Below are positions 9,031 through 18,692 of a DNA stretch of 34,800 nt, one piece after another (the stretch's first letter is position 1; every line of letters begins with the position of its first letter). The position numbers and the translations under genes were made by a program. The stretch covers positions 1 to 34,800 of the forward strand of contig CAJGCP010000020.1 of NCBI GenBank assembly GCA_904501885.1, given 5' to 3'. Source of the DNA: an uncultured Acetatifactor sp. GTDB lineage: Bacteria > Bacillota > Clostridia > Lachnospirales > Lachnospiraceae. The notes beneath the pieces are model-generated. The model made no database searches. It worked only from the letters and a program-made list of their open reading frames with translations, and was not told where the DNA came from.

Positions 9031-9290
9031 TCCGAGTAAATGCAGTGACGAAGACAGTACTTATTTTAGGAAAGTTTCAGCGAGCCGACGACGGTGTGAG
9101 GTCGGTACGAGTAGGGAGATAAGGAACATCACTTCTGAGCAGTCAGGGCGAAAGTGCGCGAGTAGTTTTGAACGGTATTCCCCCGTTATGGGAAGGCATA
9201 TAACTTTGCTTTGAGCAAGGCGTATGAGTGTAACAGGTGGTTGAACGAGAGTGTAGGCTCCGTCCTTTTACAGGGCGGAGCTTTTTATTT
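9031..9290 (+). ncRNA. T-box riboswitch leader, isoleucine-specific (ileS)
   Basis: This 260-base untranslated stretch has the order of a tRNA-sensing T-box. Stem I contains an apical hairpin, CCGAC pairing with GTCGG, around a GGTG loop, followed by GGAACATCACTTCTGAG, in which ATC at 9128-9130 is the expected isoleucine specifier codon. Further hairpins follow between about 9140 and 9225. The conserved T-box element AACAGGTGGTTGAACGAG occupies 9232-9249; its TGGT should pair with the NCCA end of uncharged tRNA-Ile. A terminator comes next, and then the ileS start. When tRNA-Ile is uncharged the antiterminator should form and ileS be transcribed. Stem boundaries are approximate because no folding was run. 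Confidence 0.9.
9257..9286 (+). terminator. T-box-controlled intrinsic terminator before ileS
   Basis: GCTCCGTCC at 9257-9265 pairs with GGGCGGAGC at 9273-9281 (one G-U pair) around a 7-base loop and is followed by five T. The 5' arm can instead pair with the ACGAG end of the T-box element just upstream, giving the mutually exclusive antiterminator. Confidence 0.88.
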
Positions 9291-9312
9291 CATCTAAGAA
9301 AGGAAAGAAAGT

Positions 9313-12300
9313 ATGTACAAACAGGTTTCCACGAATCTCAATTTTGTTGAGAGAGAAAAAGAAGTAGAAAAATTTTGGAAGGATAATAATATTTTTCAGA
9401 AGAGTATTGATAGTCGTAAAAACGGTCCGACTTATACTTTTTATGATGGCCCGCCTACCGCAAACGGTAAGCCCCATATCGGTCATGTGTTAACCCGTGT
9501 TATCAAGGATATGATTCCCAGATACCGTACCATGAAGGGCTATATGGTGCCCAGAAAAGCGGGTTGGGACACCCATGGTTTGCCTGTAGAAATCGAAGTA
9601 GAGAAGTTGCTTGGCTTGGACGGCAAGGAACAGATTGAACAGTATGGTCTGGAACCCTTCATCGACAAGTGTAAGGAAAGTGTATGGAAATATAAAGGTA
9701 TGTGGGAGGATTTCTCCGGCACCGTAGGCTTCTGGGCGGATATGGATGATCCCTATGTTACCTATCATGACGATTTTATTGAGTCCGAGTGGTGGGCACT
9801 TCGTACCATTTGGGACAAAGGCCTTTTGTACAAAGGTTTTAAGATTGTGCCCTATTGTCCCCGCTGTGGTACCCCTCTGTCCAGTGCGGAAGTGGCACAG
9901 GGATATAAGGATGTGAAAGAACGTTCTGCCATCGCACGTTTCAAGGTAAAGGGTGAGGATGCCTATATTCTGGCGTGGACCACCACCCCTTGGACTTTGC
10001 CTTCCAACGTGGCTTTGTGTGTGAACCCCAACGAAGCATATGCTAAGGTGGCTGCAGCAGACGGCAATACTTACTATATGGCGCAGGCATTGTTAGATAC
10101 TGTTCTCGGTAAATTGGCAGTGGCTGGAGATGCAGAAAACGGAGTAGAGGCAAAGCCTGCATATACCGTGTTGGAAACTTTTGCAGGTAAGGAATTGGAA
10201 TACAAGGAATATGAGCCTTTGTTTGATTTTGCAAATGAAATCATCGCAAAACAGAATAAGAAGGCCCATTATGTGGTTTGTGACACATATGTCACTTTGT
10301 CTGATGGTACCGGTGTGGTACATATCGCCCCTGCGTTTGGTGAAGACGATGCCAAGGTTGGCCGTGTTTATGATTTGCCCTTCGTACAGTTGGTAGATGG
10401 TAAGGGTGAGATGACAGCAGAGACTTCTTATGCCGGTGTATTTGTGAAGAAAGCAGATCCTATGGTACTGAAGGACTTGGAAGAAAAGGGATTGCTCTAC
10501 GAAGCACCTAAATTTGAGCATAGTTATCCCCACTGCTGGAGATGCGACACTCCCTTGATTTATTATGCGAGAGAGTCATGGTACATCAAGGAAACTGCAG
10601 TGAAAGATGATTTGATTCGCAATAATAATACCGTGAACTGGATTCCCGACTCCATCGGTAAGGGGCGCTTCGGCAACTGGTTGGAGAACATTCAGGATTG
10701 GGCAATTTCCAGAAACCGTTACTGGGGTACTCCCTTAAATATCTGGGAGTGCGAATGCGGACATTTCCATTGTGTGGGAAGCAGACAGGAACTGGCGGAC
10801 CTTTCCGGTAATCCTGAAAGCGCTAAGGTGGAACTGCACAGACCCTATATTGACGAGGTGACCTTCCCCTGTCCTGAGTGTGGCAAGACCATGACACGCG
10901 TACCCGAGGTAATTGACTGCTGGTTTGACTCCGGAGCGATGCCTTTTGCACAGCATCATTATCCTTTTGAAAACAAAGAATTGTTCGAGCAACAGTTCCC
11001 GGCACAGTTTATCTCTGAGGCAGTGGACCAGACCAGAGGTTGGTTCCATTCCCTGATGGCGGAGTCTACTTTGTTGTTCAACAAGGCACCTTATGAGAAT
11101 GTTATCGTTTTAGGACATGTGCAGGATGAGAACGGACAGAAGATGAGTAAGTCCAAGGGAAATGCAGTGGATCCCTTTGAGGCTTTGGATGCTTACGGTG
11201 CGGATGCTATCCGTTGGTATTTCTACATCAATTCTGCTCCCTGGTTGCCCAACCGTTTCCATGGCAAGGCTGTGATGGAAGGACAGCGAAAGTTCATGGG
11301 TACCTTGTGGAATACCTATGCATTCTTTGTTCTCTATGCGAATATTGATGACTTTGATGCATCAAAATATACATTAGAATATGATAAATTGCCGGTTATG
11401 GATAAATGGTTGTTGTCTCGGTTAAACTCTACCGTAAAGGCAGTGGATGATCATTTGGAGAATTATCGCATTCCTGAGGCGGCAAGAGCATTGGACGCTT
11501 TTGTGGATGAGATGAGTAACTGGTATGTAAGACGTGGCCGTGAGCGTTTCTGGGCAAAGGGCATGGAGCAGGATAAAATCAATGCCTATATGACCTTGTA
11601 CACTGCGTTGGTAACCATCGCTAAGGCTGCAGCTCCCATGATTCCTTTTATGACAGAGGATATTTATCTGAATCTGGTGAAGAGTGTGGATGCATCTGCG
11701 CCTGAAAGTATCCATCTGTGTGATTTCCCTAAGGTAAACGAAGCGTGGATTGATGCTGAACTGGAAGCAAATATGGAGCATGTGTTGAAGGCGGTTGTGA
11801 TGGGTCGTGCCTGCAGAAACAATGCAAGTATCAAGAACCGTCAGCCCGTTGGCAAGATGTTTATCAAAGCACCTTTCGTGTTGGAGGAGTTCTATCAGGA
11901 AATCATCCGTGATGAGTTGAATGTGAAGGAAGTGGTATTTACAGAAGATGTGAGAGAGTTCACATCCTATACTTTCAAGCCCCAGCTTCGTACTGTGGGA
12001 CCCAAATACGGTAAGCAGCTTGGCGGTATCCAGAAAACTTTGGCAACCATTGACGGCAATGTAGCCATGGATGATTTGAAGGCAAATGGTTTCATCGCAT
12101 TCGATGTAGATGGCGTAGAAGTGAAATTGGCAGAAGAAGATTTGCTTATCGATATCGCGCAGAAGGAAGGTTATGTAACAGAGGCGGATGCTGTGGCAAC
12201 AGTGGTACTGGACACCAACCTGACGGAAGAACTGATTGAAGAAGGTTTTGTATACGAAATCATCAGCAAGATTCAGACCATGCGTAAAGAGGCTGACTTT

Positions 12301-12489
12301 GAGGTAATGGACCATATCAAAGTGTCCCTGAATGGCAACGAAAAACTGGGTGCTCTGGCGCGGAAGAATGCGGACAGCATCTGTGGCAAGGTACTGGCAG
12401 ATGTTCTTGAGAACGGCAAAGAATATGCAGTCACCAAGCAGTGGAATGTGAATGGTGAGCAGGTCGTTATTTCGCTGGAGAAAATGTAA
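9313..12489 (+). CDS. ileS: Isoleucyl-tRNA synthetase (long type)
   Basis: This class I synthetase charges tRNA-Ile with isoleucine. The 1058-residue protein shows HIGH at residues 55-58 and KMSKS at residues 610-614, a central editing (CP1) domain, and Cys-rich zinc-type motifs (CPRCGTPL, CWRCDTPL, CECGHFHC, CPECGKTM). The C-terminal half is the anticodon-binding region. The length is that of the eukaryote-like type 2 IleRS rather than the roughly 920-940-residue type 1 common in bacteria; type 2 enzymes are often naturally less sensitive to mupirocin, which is inference here. The start at 9313 follows AGGAAAG. The gene is controlled by the T-box leader, and glgP begins 15 bases after its stop. 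Confidence 0.97.
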   Translation: MYKQVSTNLNFVEREKEVEKFWKDNNIFQKSIDSRKNGPTYTFYDGPPTANGKPHIGHVLTRVIKDMIPRYRTMKGYMVPRKAGWDTHGLPVEIEVEKLLGLDGKEQIEQYGLEPFIDKCKESVWKYKGMWEDFSGTVGFWADMDDPYVTYHDDFIESEWWALRTIWDKGLLYKGFKIVPYCPRCGTPLSSAEVAQGYKDVKERSAIARFKVKGEDAYILAWTTTPWTLPSNVALCVNPNEAYAKVAAADGNTYYMAQALLDTVLGKLAVAGDAENGVEAKPAYTVLETFAGKELEYKEYEPLFDFANEIIAKQNKKAHYVVCDTYVTLSDGTGVVHIAPAFGEDDAKVGRVYDLPFVQLVDGKGEMTAETSYAGVFVKKADPMVLKDLEEKGLLYEAPKFEHSYPHCWRCDTPLIYYARESWYIKETAVKDDLIRNNNTVNWIPDSIGKGRFGNWLENIQDWAISRNRYWGTPLNIWECECGHFHCVGSRQELADLSGNPESAKVELHRPYIDEVTFPCPECGKTMTRVPEVIDCWFDSGAMPFAQHHYPFENKELFEQQFPAQFISEAVDQTRGWFHSLMAESTLLFNKAPYENVIVLGHVQDENGQKMSKSKGNAVDPFEALDAYGADAIRWYFYINSAPWLPNRFHGKAVMEGQRKFMGTLWNTYAFFVLYANIDDFDASKYTLEYDKLPVMDKWLLSRLNSTVKAVDDHLENYRIPEAARALDAFVDEMSNWYVRRGRERFWAKGMEQDKINAYMTLYTALVTIAKAAAPMIPFMTEDIYLNLVKSVDASAPESIHLCDFPKVNEAWIDAELEANMEHVLKAVVMGRACRNNASIKNRQPVGKMFIKAPFVLEEFYQEIIRDELNVKEVVFTEDVREFTSYTFKPQLRTVGPKYGKQLGGIQKTLATIDGNVAMDDLKANGFIAFDVDGVEVKLAEEDLLIDIAQKEGYVTEADAVATVVLDTNLTEELIEEGFVYEIISKIQTMRKEADFEVMDHIKVSLNGNEKLGALARKNADSICGKVLADVLENGKEYAVTKQWNVNGEQVVISLEKM

Positions 12490-12504
12490 TATCAAGGAGA
12501 GTTT

Positions 12505-15006
12505 TTGCTTTATATGAAGAAAGAAGTAAATAAGAATAAAGAGTTTTTGTTTGACAAGGATTTGTTCAAAAGAAGTGTGGAGTACAACATCCGCACTATG
12601 TTCCGCAAGGATTTGGCAGATGCCACACCTCAGCAGGTGTTCCAGGCGGTTTCCTATGCCATCAAGGACAATATCATCGGCAATTGGATGGAGACCCAGA
12701 AGGCCTATGATAAACAGGACCCCAAGATTGTGTACTATATGTCCATGGAATTTTTGATGGGCCGTGCACTGGGGAATAATATGATCAATCTCCAGGCATA
12801 CGACGCAGTCAAGGAAGCTTTGGACGAACTTGGATTGGATTTAAATGTGATTGAGGACCAGGAGCCGGATGCGGCACTGGGCAATGGCGGTTTGGGTCGT
12901 CTTGCAGCATGCTTCCTGGACTCCCTGGCATCTTTGGGATATCCTGCTTATGGTTGCGGTATCCGTTATCGTTACGGTATGTTCAAACAGCAAATCCGTG
13001 ACGGATATCAGGTGGAAGTGCCTGATGAATGGTTGAAGGAGGGCAATCCCTTTGAACTCCGCAGACCGGAATATGCAAAGATTGTAAAATTTGGTGGCAA
13101 GGTCAATATGACCGCTGACGAATACGGTAGGGCGCGTTTTTATCAGACAGATTACAGTGCAGTGCGCGCGGTGCCCTTCGACTTCCCTATCGTAGGGTAT
13201 GGTAACGGCATCGTAAACACCCTTCGCATCTGGGATGCAGAGCCCATTGTGGGATTTCAGTTGGATTCCTTTGACAAGGGCGACTACCGTATGGCGGTAG
13301 AGCAGGAAAACCTGGCTCGCAACATTGTAGAGGTGCTTTACCCCAACGATAATCATTATGCCGGTAAAGAACTGCGTCTGAAACAGCAGTATTTCTTCAT
13401 CTCTGCATCCGTTCAAGAGGCGGTAGAGAAATATATGAGAAGACATGGAGATATCCATAAATTCCATGAGAAGGTAACCTTCCAGTTGAATGATACCCAT
13501 CCCACCGTGGCAATTCCCGAGTTGATGCGTATCCTGTTGGATGAGTATGGTCTTTCTTGGGAGGAAGCATGGGATATCACCACCAAGACATGTGCTTACA
13601 CCAACCATACCATTATGGCGGAAGCGTTGGAGAAGTGGCCCATTGATTTGTTCTCCAGACTGCTTCCCAGAATCTATCAGATCGTGGAGGAAATCAACCG
13701 CAGATTTGTGCTTCAGATTGAGGAGAAGTACAAAAATGTGTGGGGTGTAAAAGTAGAAGATAAGATCCGCAAGATGGCCATTCTCTATGATGGACAGGTG
13801 AAGATGGCGCATATGGCCATTGTGGCAGGGTACTCTGTCAACGGTGTGGCGAGACTTCACACAGAGATTTTGAAAAACCAGGAACTGAAAGATTTCTATG
13901 AGATGTTCCCGGAGCGTTTCAATAACAAGACCAACGGTATCACACAGAGACGTTTCTTAAAGCATGGTAATCCTTTGCTGGCTGCTTGGGTAACAGAGAA
14001 AATTGGTACGGAAGACTGGGTGACCGATTTGTCCAAGATTTCCAAACTGGCAGAGTTTGCAGATGACAAAAAAGCCAGAAAAGAATTTATGGAAATCAAG
14101 TATCAGAATAAGCTGCGTCTGGCAGATTATATCCTGAAACACAATGGTGTGAAGGTGGATCCCAATTCCATCTTTGACGTGCAGGTAAAGCGTTTGCACG
14201 AGTACAAGAGACAGCTTTTGAATATTCTGCATGTGATGCATTTGTACAATGAGTTGAAGGCAAATCCTGAGATGGAATTCTATCCCAGAACCTTCATCTT
14301 TGGCGCAAAGGCGGCAGCAGGCTACCGCAATGCGAAATTGACCATCAAACTCATCAACGCAGTGGCAGATGTGGTAAACAATGACAGCTCTTTGCAGGGC
14401 AAATTGAAGGTTGTCTTCATCGAGAATTATAATGTTTCCAACGCCGAGATTATTTTTGCGGCAGCAGATGTGTCCGAGCAGATTTCTACCGCCAGCAAGG
14501 AGGCTTCCGGTACCGGTAACATGAAATTCATGTTAAATGGCGCCTTGACCTTGGGAACCATGGACGGTGCAAATGTGGAAATTGTAGAAGAAGTGGGCAG
14601 AGAGCATGCGTTTATCTTTGGTCTGTCTTCGGATGAGGTAATCTATTACGAAAACCATGGTGGATATGATCCCATGGACATTTACCGTAGCGATTTGAAG
14701 ATTCGCAAGGTGGTAGACCAGTTGGTGGATGGCACCTATGCAGAGGATACGGAGCTGTTCCGTCCTTTGTATAATTCATTGCTTAATACCTTGTCTACTT
14801 CCAAGGCGGACACCTATTTTATCCTGAAGGATTTCAACTCTTATGCAGAAACGCAGAAAAAAGTGGAAGCTGCATATAAGGACAAAGAAAACTGGGCGAA
14901 AAGTGCTATGTTGAATGTGGCCTGCTCCGGTAAATTCACCTCCGACAGAACCATTCAGGAATATGTAGACGAGATTTGGCATTTGGATAAAGTGATATTG
15001 AAGTAA
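12505..15006 (+). CDS. glgP: Glycogen/starch/maltodextrin phosphorylase
   Basis: The enzyme releases glucose-1-phosphate from alpha-1,4-glucan ends. The 833-residue length is typical. The N-terminal LGNGGLGRLAACFLDSLA glycan/nucleotide segment, the central LNDTHPTVAIPELMR and VKRLHEYKRQLLN motifs, and the pyridoxal-phosphate site EASGTGNMKFMLNG with Lys674 are all intact. The first codon is TTG at 12505, five bases after AAGGAG (12494-12499); an in-frame ATG at 12514 is 14 bases away, so TTG has the better spacing but ATG cannot be excluded (830 residues). The gene follows ileS by 15 bases without a visible terminator, so it may share the T-box-controlled transcript. Confidence 0.96.
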   Translation: MLYMKKEVNKNKEFLFDKDLFKRSVEYNIRTMFRKDLADATPQQVFQAVSYAIKDNIIGNWMETQKAYDKQDPKIVYYMSMEFLMGRALGNNMINLQAYDAVKEALDELGLDLNVIEDQEPDAALGNGGLGRLAACFLDSLASLGYPAYGCGIRYRYGMFKQQIRDGYQVEVPDEWLKEGNPFELRRPEYAKIVKFGGKVNMTADEYGRARFYQTDYSAVRAVPFDFPIVGYGNGIVNTLRIWDAEPIVGFQLDSFDKGDYRMAVEQENLARNIVEVLYPNDNHYAGKELRLKQQYFFISASVQEAVEKYMRRHGDIHKFHEKVTFQLNDTHPTVAIPELMRILLDEYGLSWEEAWDITTKTCAYTNHTIMAEALEKWPIDLFSRLLPRIYQIVEEINRRFVLQIEEKYKNVWGVKVEDKIRKMAILYDGQVKMAHMAIVAGYSVNGVARLHTEILKNQELKDFYEMFPERFNNKTNGITQRRFLKHGNPLLAAWVTEKIGTEDWVTDLSKISKLAEFADDKKARKEFMEIKYQNKLRLADYILKHNGVKVDPNSIFDVQVKRLHEYKRQLLNILHVMHLYNELKANPEMEFYPRTFIFGAKAAAGYRNAKLTIKLINAVADVVNNDSSLQGKLKVVFIENYNVSNAEIIFAAADVSEQISTASKEASGTGNMKFMLNGALTLGTMDGANVEIVEEVGREHAFIFGLSSDEVIYYENHGGYDPMDIYRSDLKIRKVVDQLVDGTYAEDTELFRPLYNSLLNTLSTSKADTYFILKDFNSYAETQKKVEAAYKDKENWAKSAMLNVACSGKFTSDRTIQEYVDEIWHLDKVILK

Positions 15007-15007
15007 A

Positions 15008-16144
15008 ATGGTGGCAAAGCAGTCTAAGAAAAGATTTGCCGTAAATAAATGGAATGTTAAAATGCAAAATATGATGAACAGGATATTTGCAAACCAAAAA
15101 AATAAAACAGTGGGCAGGTGCAACGCATCTGCCGCTGTTTTCCTGTCTTTCATGCTTGTTTTTTTGACGGGATGTTCTGAAGGGAAACTGCCTTTTGCGG
15201 GATTGCAGGAACTCATCGGTGGCAAAGACATTCTCTGGGAAAAGACAGTAATGGAAGAAACTTTGTGCGTGGAGGGCTTAGAGGGCGAGTACACCCTCTT
15301 GTTTCTCACCGACACCCATGTGCTGACAGGGCAGGGAGAAAGTGAGCAGGAGAAGCAACTTTACTTGGAGAGGAGTCCTCAATTCGTAAGTAAAGAAGGC
15401 GTTTTGTCTAAGGACCAGTTCGGGGTGTGGATGGACTATGCCAACGAAAAAGGTGTGGACGCAGTGATTCTGGGCGGTGACATCATCGATGTGCCTACTG
15501 CAGAAAACATTGCCTTTTTGGAGGAACAACTGGGTAAACTGAATATGCCCTATTTATATGCAAACGGAAATCATGATTGGACTTATCCTTGGGAATATAT
15601 GACGGAGAAAGCGAAGGAAGAACATTTGCCTCGGTTCAAAAATTTGATGCCTCAGGGGAACGATTTTCAAGTGTTAGAACTTCCCGGACTTACGGTGGTG
15701 GCTGTGGACAACAGTAGCAATCAGGTAACGGAGGCGAGTTTGCAAGGATTCAAGGAAACACTCGGGATTCCTTTGGATAATCAGGTAATGCTGGGGGAAT
15801 CAATGCAAGAGCCACTTCCGATGATTGTTGTTTGCCATGTTCCGTTCATGACCCAGTCCGTTTTGGGGCGTGCCAGAGAAGTATGGGACACACCGGTGGT
15901 GTTGGGCGCAGGAAATTATGGCGGCATTTATCCCAATGAGATATCACAGGAATTTGTAAATTTAATGACCGCCCAGGCTAGTCCTGTGGAATTGGTGCTT
16001 GCCGGACACGTGCACTTTTATGACAATGATGTCATAAATGGAGAAAAAGAAGTAACGCAAATTGTAGGCGGTCCCGGATTCTTGGGAGAAGCTGTTTTGC
16101 TACATATCCAAGGAAAGCAAACCAAGGATACAAGTAATGAGTGA
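15008..16144 (+). CDS. Calcineurin-like metallophosphoesterase, predicted lipoprotein
   Basis: The protein has the five metal motifs of the calcineurin-type phosphoesterase fold: TDTH (Asp102/His104), GGDIID, GNHD, CHVPF and AGHVHFY. Before them lies a hydrophobic segment ending LTGC, a lipobox with Cys56 as the predicted lipid-modified residue, so the enzyme should act on the outer face of the membrane. The annotated start sits one base after the glgP stop and has no good ribosome site, suggesting coupling; Met19 (15062) would give a more usual signal-peptide length and may be the real start. The substrate could be a phosphodiester or phosphomonoester and cannot be told from sequence. Confidence 0.85.
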   Translation: MVAKQSKKRFAVNKWNVKMQNMMNRIFANQKNKTVGRCNASAAVFLSFMLVFLTGCSEGKLPFAGLQELIGGKDILWEKTVMEETLCVEGLEGEYTLLFLTDTHVLTGQGESEQEKQLYLERSPQFVSKEGVLSKDQFGVWMDYANEKGVDAVILGGDIIDVPTAENIAFLEEQLGKLNMPYLYANGNHDWTYPWEYMTEKAKEEHLPRFKNLMPQGNDFQVLELPGLTVVAVDNSSNQVTEASLQGFKETLGIPLDNQVMLGESMQEPLPMIVVCHVPFMTQSVLGRAREVWDTPVVLGAGNYGGIYPNEISQEFVNLMTAQASPVELVLAGHVHFYDNDVINGEKEVTQIVGGPGFLGEAVLLHIQGKQTKDTSNE

Positions 16145-16215
16145 ACTGTAGACAAAAAGAATTGCAGCGAGAAATAAAAAATGTCAAAATGGAAAGCATT
16201 TTAGGAGGTACATGC

Positions 16216-18504
16216 ATGATAGAATTGATGAACCAAGGAGTATATCTGGTAAATGGGATGGAGCTTGTTCCGGAGGGACCCGAAGCGGCATCTGCCATTC
16301 GGGCAAAAACGGGAAAAGTAGTTGATCAAAACGAAGCCGTAAAAAATACCATCGCCTATGGTATTTTGCAAAATCACAATACATCCGGAGACAGCAGGAA
16401 ATTAAAAATCAAATTTGATAAATTGACCAGCCATGATATTACCTATGTGGGTATCATCCAGACGGCAAGAGCATCCGGACTGACCAAATTTCCCATGCCT
16501 TATGTACTGACCAACTGTCACAATTCCCTTTGTGCGGTGGGTGGCACCATCAACGAGGATGACCACATGTTTGGTTTGTCCTGCGCTAAAAAATATGGTG
16601 GTGTTTATGTGCCCCCTCATCAGGCAGTTATCCATCAATACGCCAGAGAAATGTTGGCAGGCGGCGGCAAGATGATTCTCGGTTCCGATTCTCATACCCG
16701 TTATGGTGCTTTGGGTACCATGGCAGTGGGGGAAGGTGGACCTGAGTTGGTAAAACAGCTTTTGAACCAGACCTATGATATCAATATGCCCGGCGTAGTA
16801 GGTGTCTACATGACCGGTGCCCCCGTGCCCGGCGTTGGTCCTCAGGACGTGGCACTTGCTATCATTGGCGCAGTGTTTAAGAATGGTTTTGTGAAAAATA
16901 AAGTGATGGAATTTGTGGGTCCCGGCGTGGCTTCCTTAAGTGCGGATTTTAGAATCGGCGTGGATGTGATGACCACGGAGACCACTTGTCTTTCTTCTAT
17001 TTGGGAAACTGATGAGAAAATTGAAGAGTTCTATGAGATTCATGGCAGAAAGGAAGAGTACAAGAAACTGGCACCCGGACAGGTGGCATATTATGACGGT
17101 ATGATTGTCGTGGATTTGTCCAAGGTGCGTCCTATGATTGCCATGCCCTTCCATCCCAGCAACACCTATACCATCGAGGAATTGAATGCAAATCTTTTGG
17201 ATATTTTAGATGAAGTGGAAAAGAGCGCAGCAGTGAGCTTGGATGGTGCAGTGGAGTTTTGTTTAAAGAATAAAGTCCGCGACGGCAAGCTGATGGTTGA
17301 CCAGGCGGTGATTGCCGGTTGTGCAGGTGGCGGATTTGAGAATATTTGCGCGGCAGCAGATATTTTGAAAGGCAAGTACATCGGCTCTGACGGATTTACC
17401 CTGAGCGTATATCCGGCATCCATGCCCGTATATATGGAATTGATCCGCAATGGTGCTGCGGCCACCCTGATGGAGACCGGTGCGGTGTTGAAAACGGCCT
17501 TCTGTGGACCTTGCTTTGGCGCGGGCGATACCCCTGCTAACAATGCATTTAGTATCCGTCACTCCACCAGAAACTTCCCCAACAGAGAGGGAAGTAAATT
17601 ACAGAATGGCCAGATTTCCTCTGTTGCACTGATGGATGCCCGTTCCATCGCTGCTACAGCAGCAAACAAGGGTGTGCTTACCCCGGCTACAGAATTTGAT
17701 GGCACCTTAAATCAGTACAAGTATTATTTTGACAGCAAGATTTATGAAAATAGAGTGTTTGACTCCAAGGGAGTAGCGGATCCTGAAGTGGAAATCGTGC
17801 TGGGTCCCAACATCAAGGACTGGCCCGCTATGGGTGCATTGCCTGAAAACCTGGTATTACAGGTAGTCAGCGAAATCCATGACCCTGTGACCACCACCGA
17901 CGAGTTAATCCCTTCCGGTGAGACTTCCTCCTACCGTTCCAATCCTTTGGGACTGGCAGAGTTTGCTCTCTCCCGTAAGGATCCCAATTATGTGCCCCGA
18001 GCAAAAGCGATTCAGAAGGCTGAAAAAGCCCGCGGCGAGGGCGCAAACCCTGCAGATGCAGTGGAAGGTTTAACACAGGTGCTGGCTGTGATTGAGGAAA
18101 AATATGCAATCACTATGGAAAACACCGGTTTTGGTTCCACCATCTTTGCAGTGAAACCCGGTGACGGTTCCGCCAGAGAGCAAGCAGCGTCCTGCCAGAA
18201 GGTATTGGGCGGTTGGGCAAACATCGCCAACGAGTACGCGACCAAGCGTTATCGTTCCAATCTGATTAACTGGGGAATGCTTCCCTTCTTGATTGAGGAA
18301 GGCACATTGCCGTTTAAGAATTTGGACTATCTCTTCATCCCTGATATCAAAAAAGCGGTAGAAGAGAAGGCAGAGGTGATTGCAGCTTATGCTGTGAAAG
18401 ATCAGGAACTGGTTCCTTTTGAACTTCGGTTGGGTGAACTGACCGACGAGGAAAGACAGATTATCCTGAAGGGATGTCTGATCAATTACAATCGCGTGAA
18501 TTAA
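16216..18504 (+). CDS. Aconitase-superfamily hydratase (YbhJ-like)
   Basis: Start at 16216 is set by AGGAGG at 16203-16208, 7 bases upstream; an upstream in-frame ATG at 16141 overlaps the previous gene and adds an unlikely leader. The 762-residue product has the aconitase fold, with GSDSHTRYGALG, a C-terminal swivel domain and the three cluster-binding cysteines visible at Cys369 (AGCAGGG), Cys430 and Cys433 (CGPC), so a [4Fe-4S] centre is expected. It is closest in shape to the E. coli YbhJ type rather than to citrate-cycle aconitase AcnA/AcnB or LeuC. Its substrate is unknown; a hydro-lyase on a carboxylic acid is a fair guess. No other citrate-cycle gene is near, and a terminator follows directly. 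Confidence 0.85.
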   Translation: MIELMNQGVYLVNGMELVPEGPEAASAIRAKTGKVVDQNEAVKNTIAYGILQNHNTSGDSRKLKIKFDKLTSHDITYVGIIQTARASGLTKFPMPYVLTNCHNSLCAVGGTINEDDHMFGLSCAKKYGGVYVPPHQAVIHQYAREMLAGGGKMILGSDSHTRYGALGTMAVGEGGPELVKQLLNQTYDINMPGVVGVYMTGAPVPGVGPQDVALAIIGAVFKNGFVKNKVMEFVGPGVASLSADFRIGVDVMTTETTCLSSIWETDEKIEEFYEIHGRKEEYKKLAPGQVAYYDGMIVVDLSKVRPMIAMPFHPSNTYTIEELNANLLDILDEVEKSAAVSLDGAVEFCLKNKVRDGKLMVDQAVIAGCAGGGFENICAAADILKGKYIGSDGFTLSVYPASMPVYMELIRNGAAATLMETGAVLKTAFCGPCFGAGDTPANNAFSIRHSTRNFPNREGSKLQNGQISSVALMDARSIAATAANKGVLTPATEFDGTLNQYKYYFDSKIYENRVFDSKGVADPEVEIVLGPNIKDWPAMGALPENLVLQVVSEIHDPVTTTDELIPSGETSSYRSNPLGLAEFALSRKDPNYVPRAKAIQKAEKARGEGANPADAVEGLTQVLAVIEEKYAITMENTGFGSTIFAVKPGDGSAREQAASCQKVLGGWANIANEYATKRYRSNLINWGMLPFLIEEGTLPFKNLDYLFIPDIKKAVEEKAEVIAAYAVKDQELVPFELRLGELTDEERQIILKGCLINYNRVN

Positions 18505-18514
18505 AGATAATAAG

Positions 18515-18550
18515 GTCCTGTCCATTTAAAAATGCGACAGGACTTTTTGT
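18515..18550 (+). terminator. Intrinsic terminator after the hydratase gene
   Basis: GTCCTGTC at 18515-18522 pairs perfectly with GACAGGAC at 18536-18543 around a 13-base loop and is followed by a T-rich run (TTTTTGTTTT). It lies 10 bases past the hydratase stop and closes the ileS-glgP-phosphoesterase-hydratase series. Confidence 0.9.
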
Positions 18551-18692
18551 TTTGTATAATTTCCCTCCGATGGGACAAAATGTTATTAAATCGTCAAAAG
18601 GTGAAGAGATGATTACTTGTACAGAGTTTCACAGGGCGAATTATGGCGGTATCAGACCAACATAAATCATTGGAAGAATAAGGGGAAAATAA

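Noticed and set aside
11422..12495. 357-codon open frame on the minus strand
   Set aside because: It lies wholly antisense to ileS, which has complete synthetase motifs; no promoter or ribosome site of its own and the product has no recognisable domain.
12841..13860. 339-codon open frame on the minus strand
   Set aside because: Antisense to glgP, a strongly conserved gene; the predicted protein is rich in His/Cys/Ile as expected for a mirrored frame and matches no family.
18555..18560. Perfect TATAAT between the hydratase terminator and the M23-like gene
   Set aside because: No -35 match at 16-18 bases upstream and it sits in the T-rich terminator tail, so a promoter cannot be claimed, though the M23-like gene must have one in this 140-base gap.
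18474..18665. 63-codon open frame crossing the hydratase end
   Set aside because: It overlaps the hydratase coding end and runs through the terminator hairpin; no ribosome site and no recognisable product.
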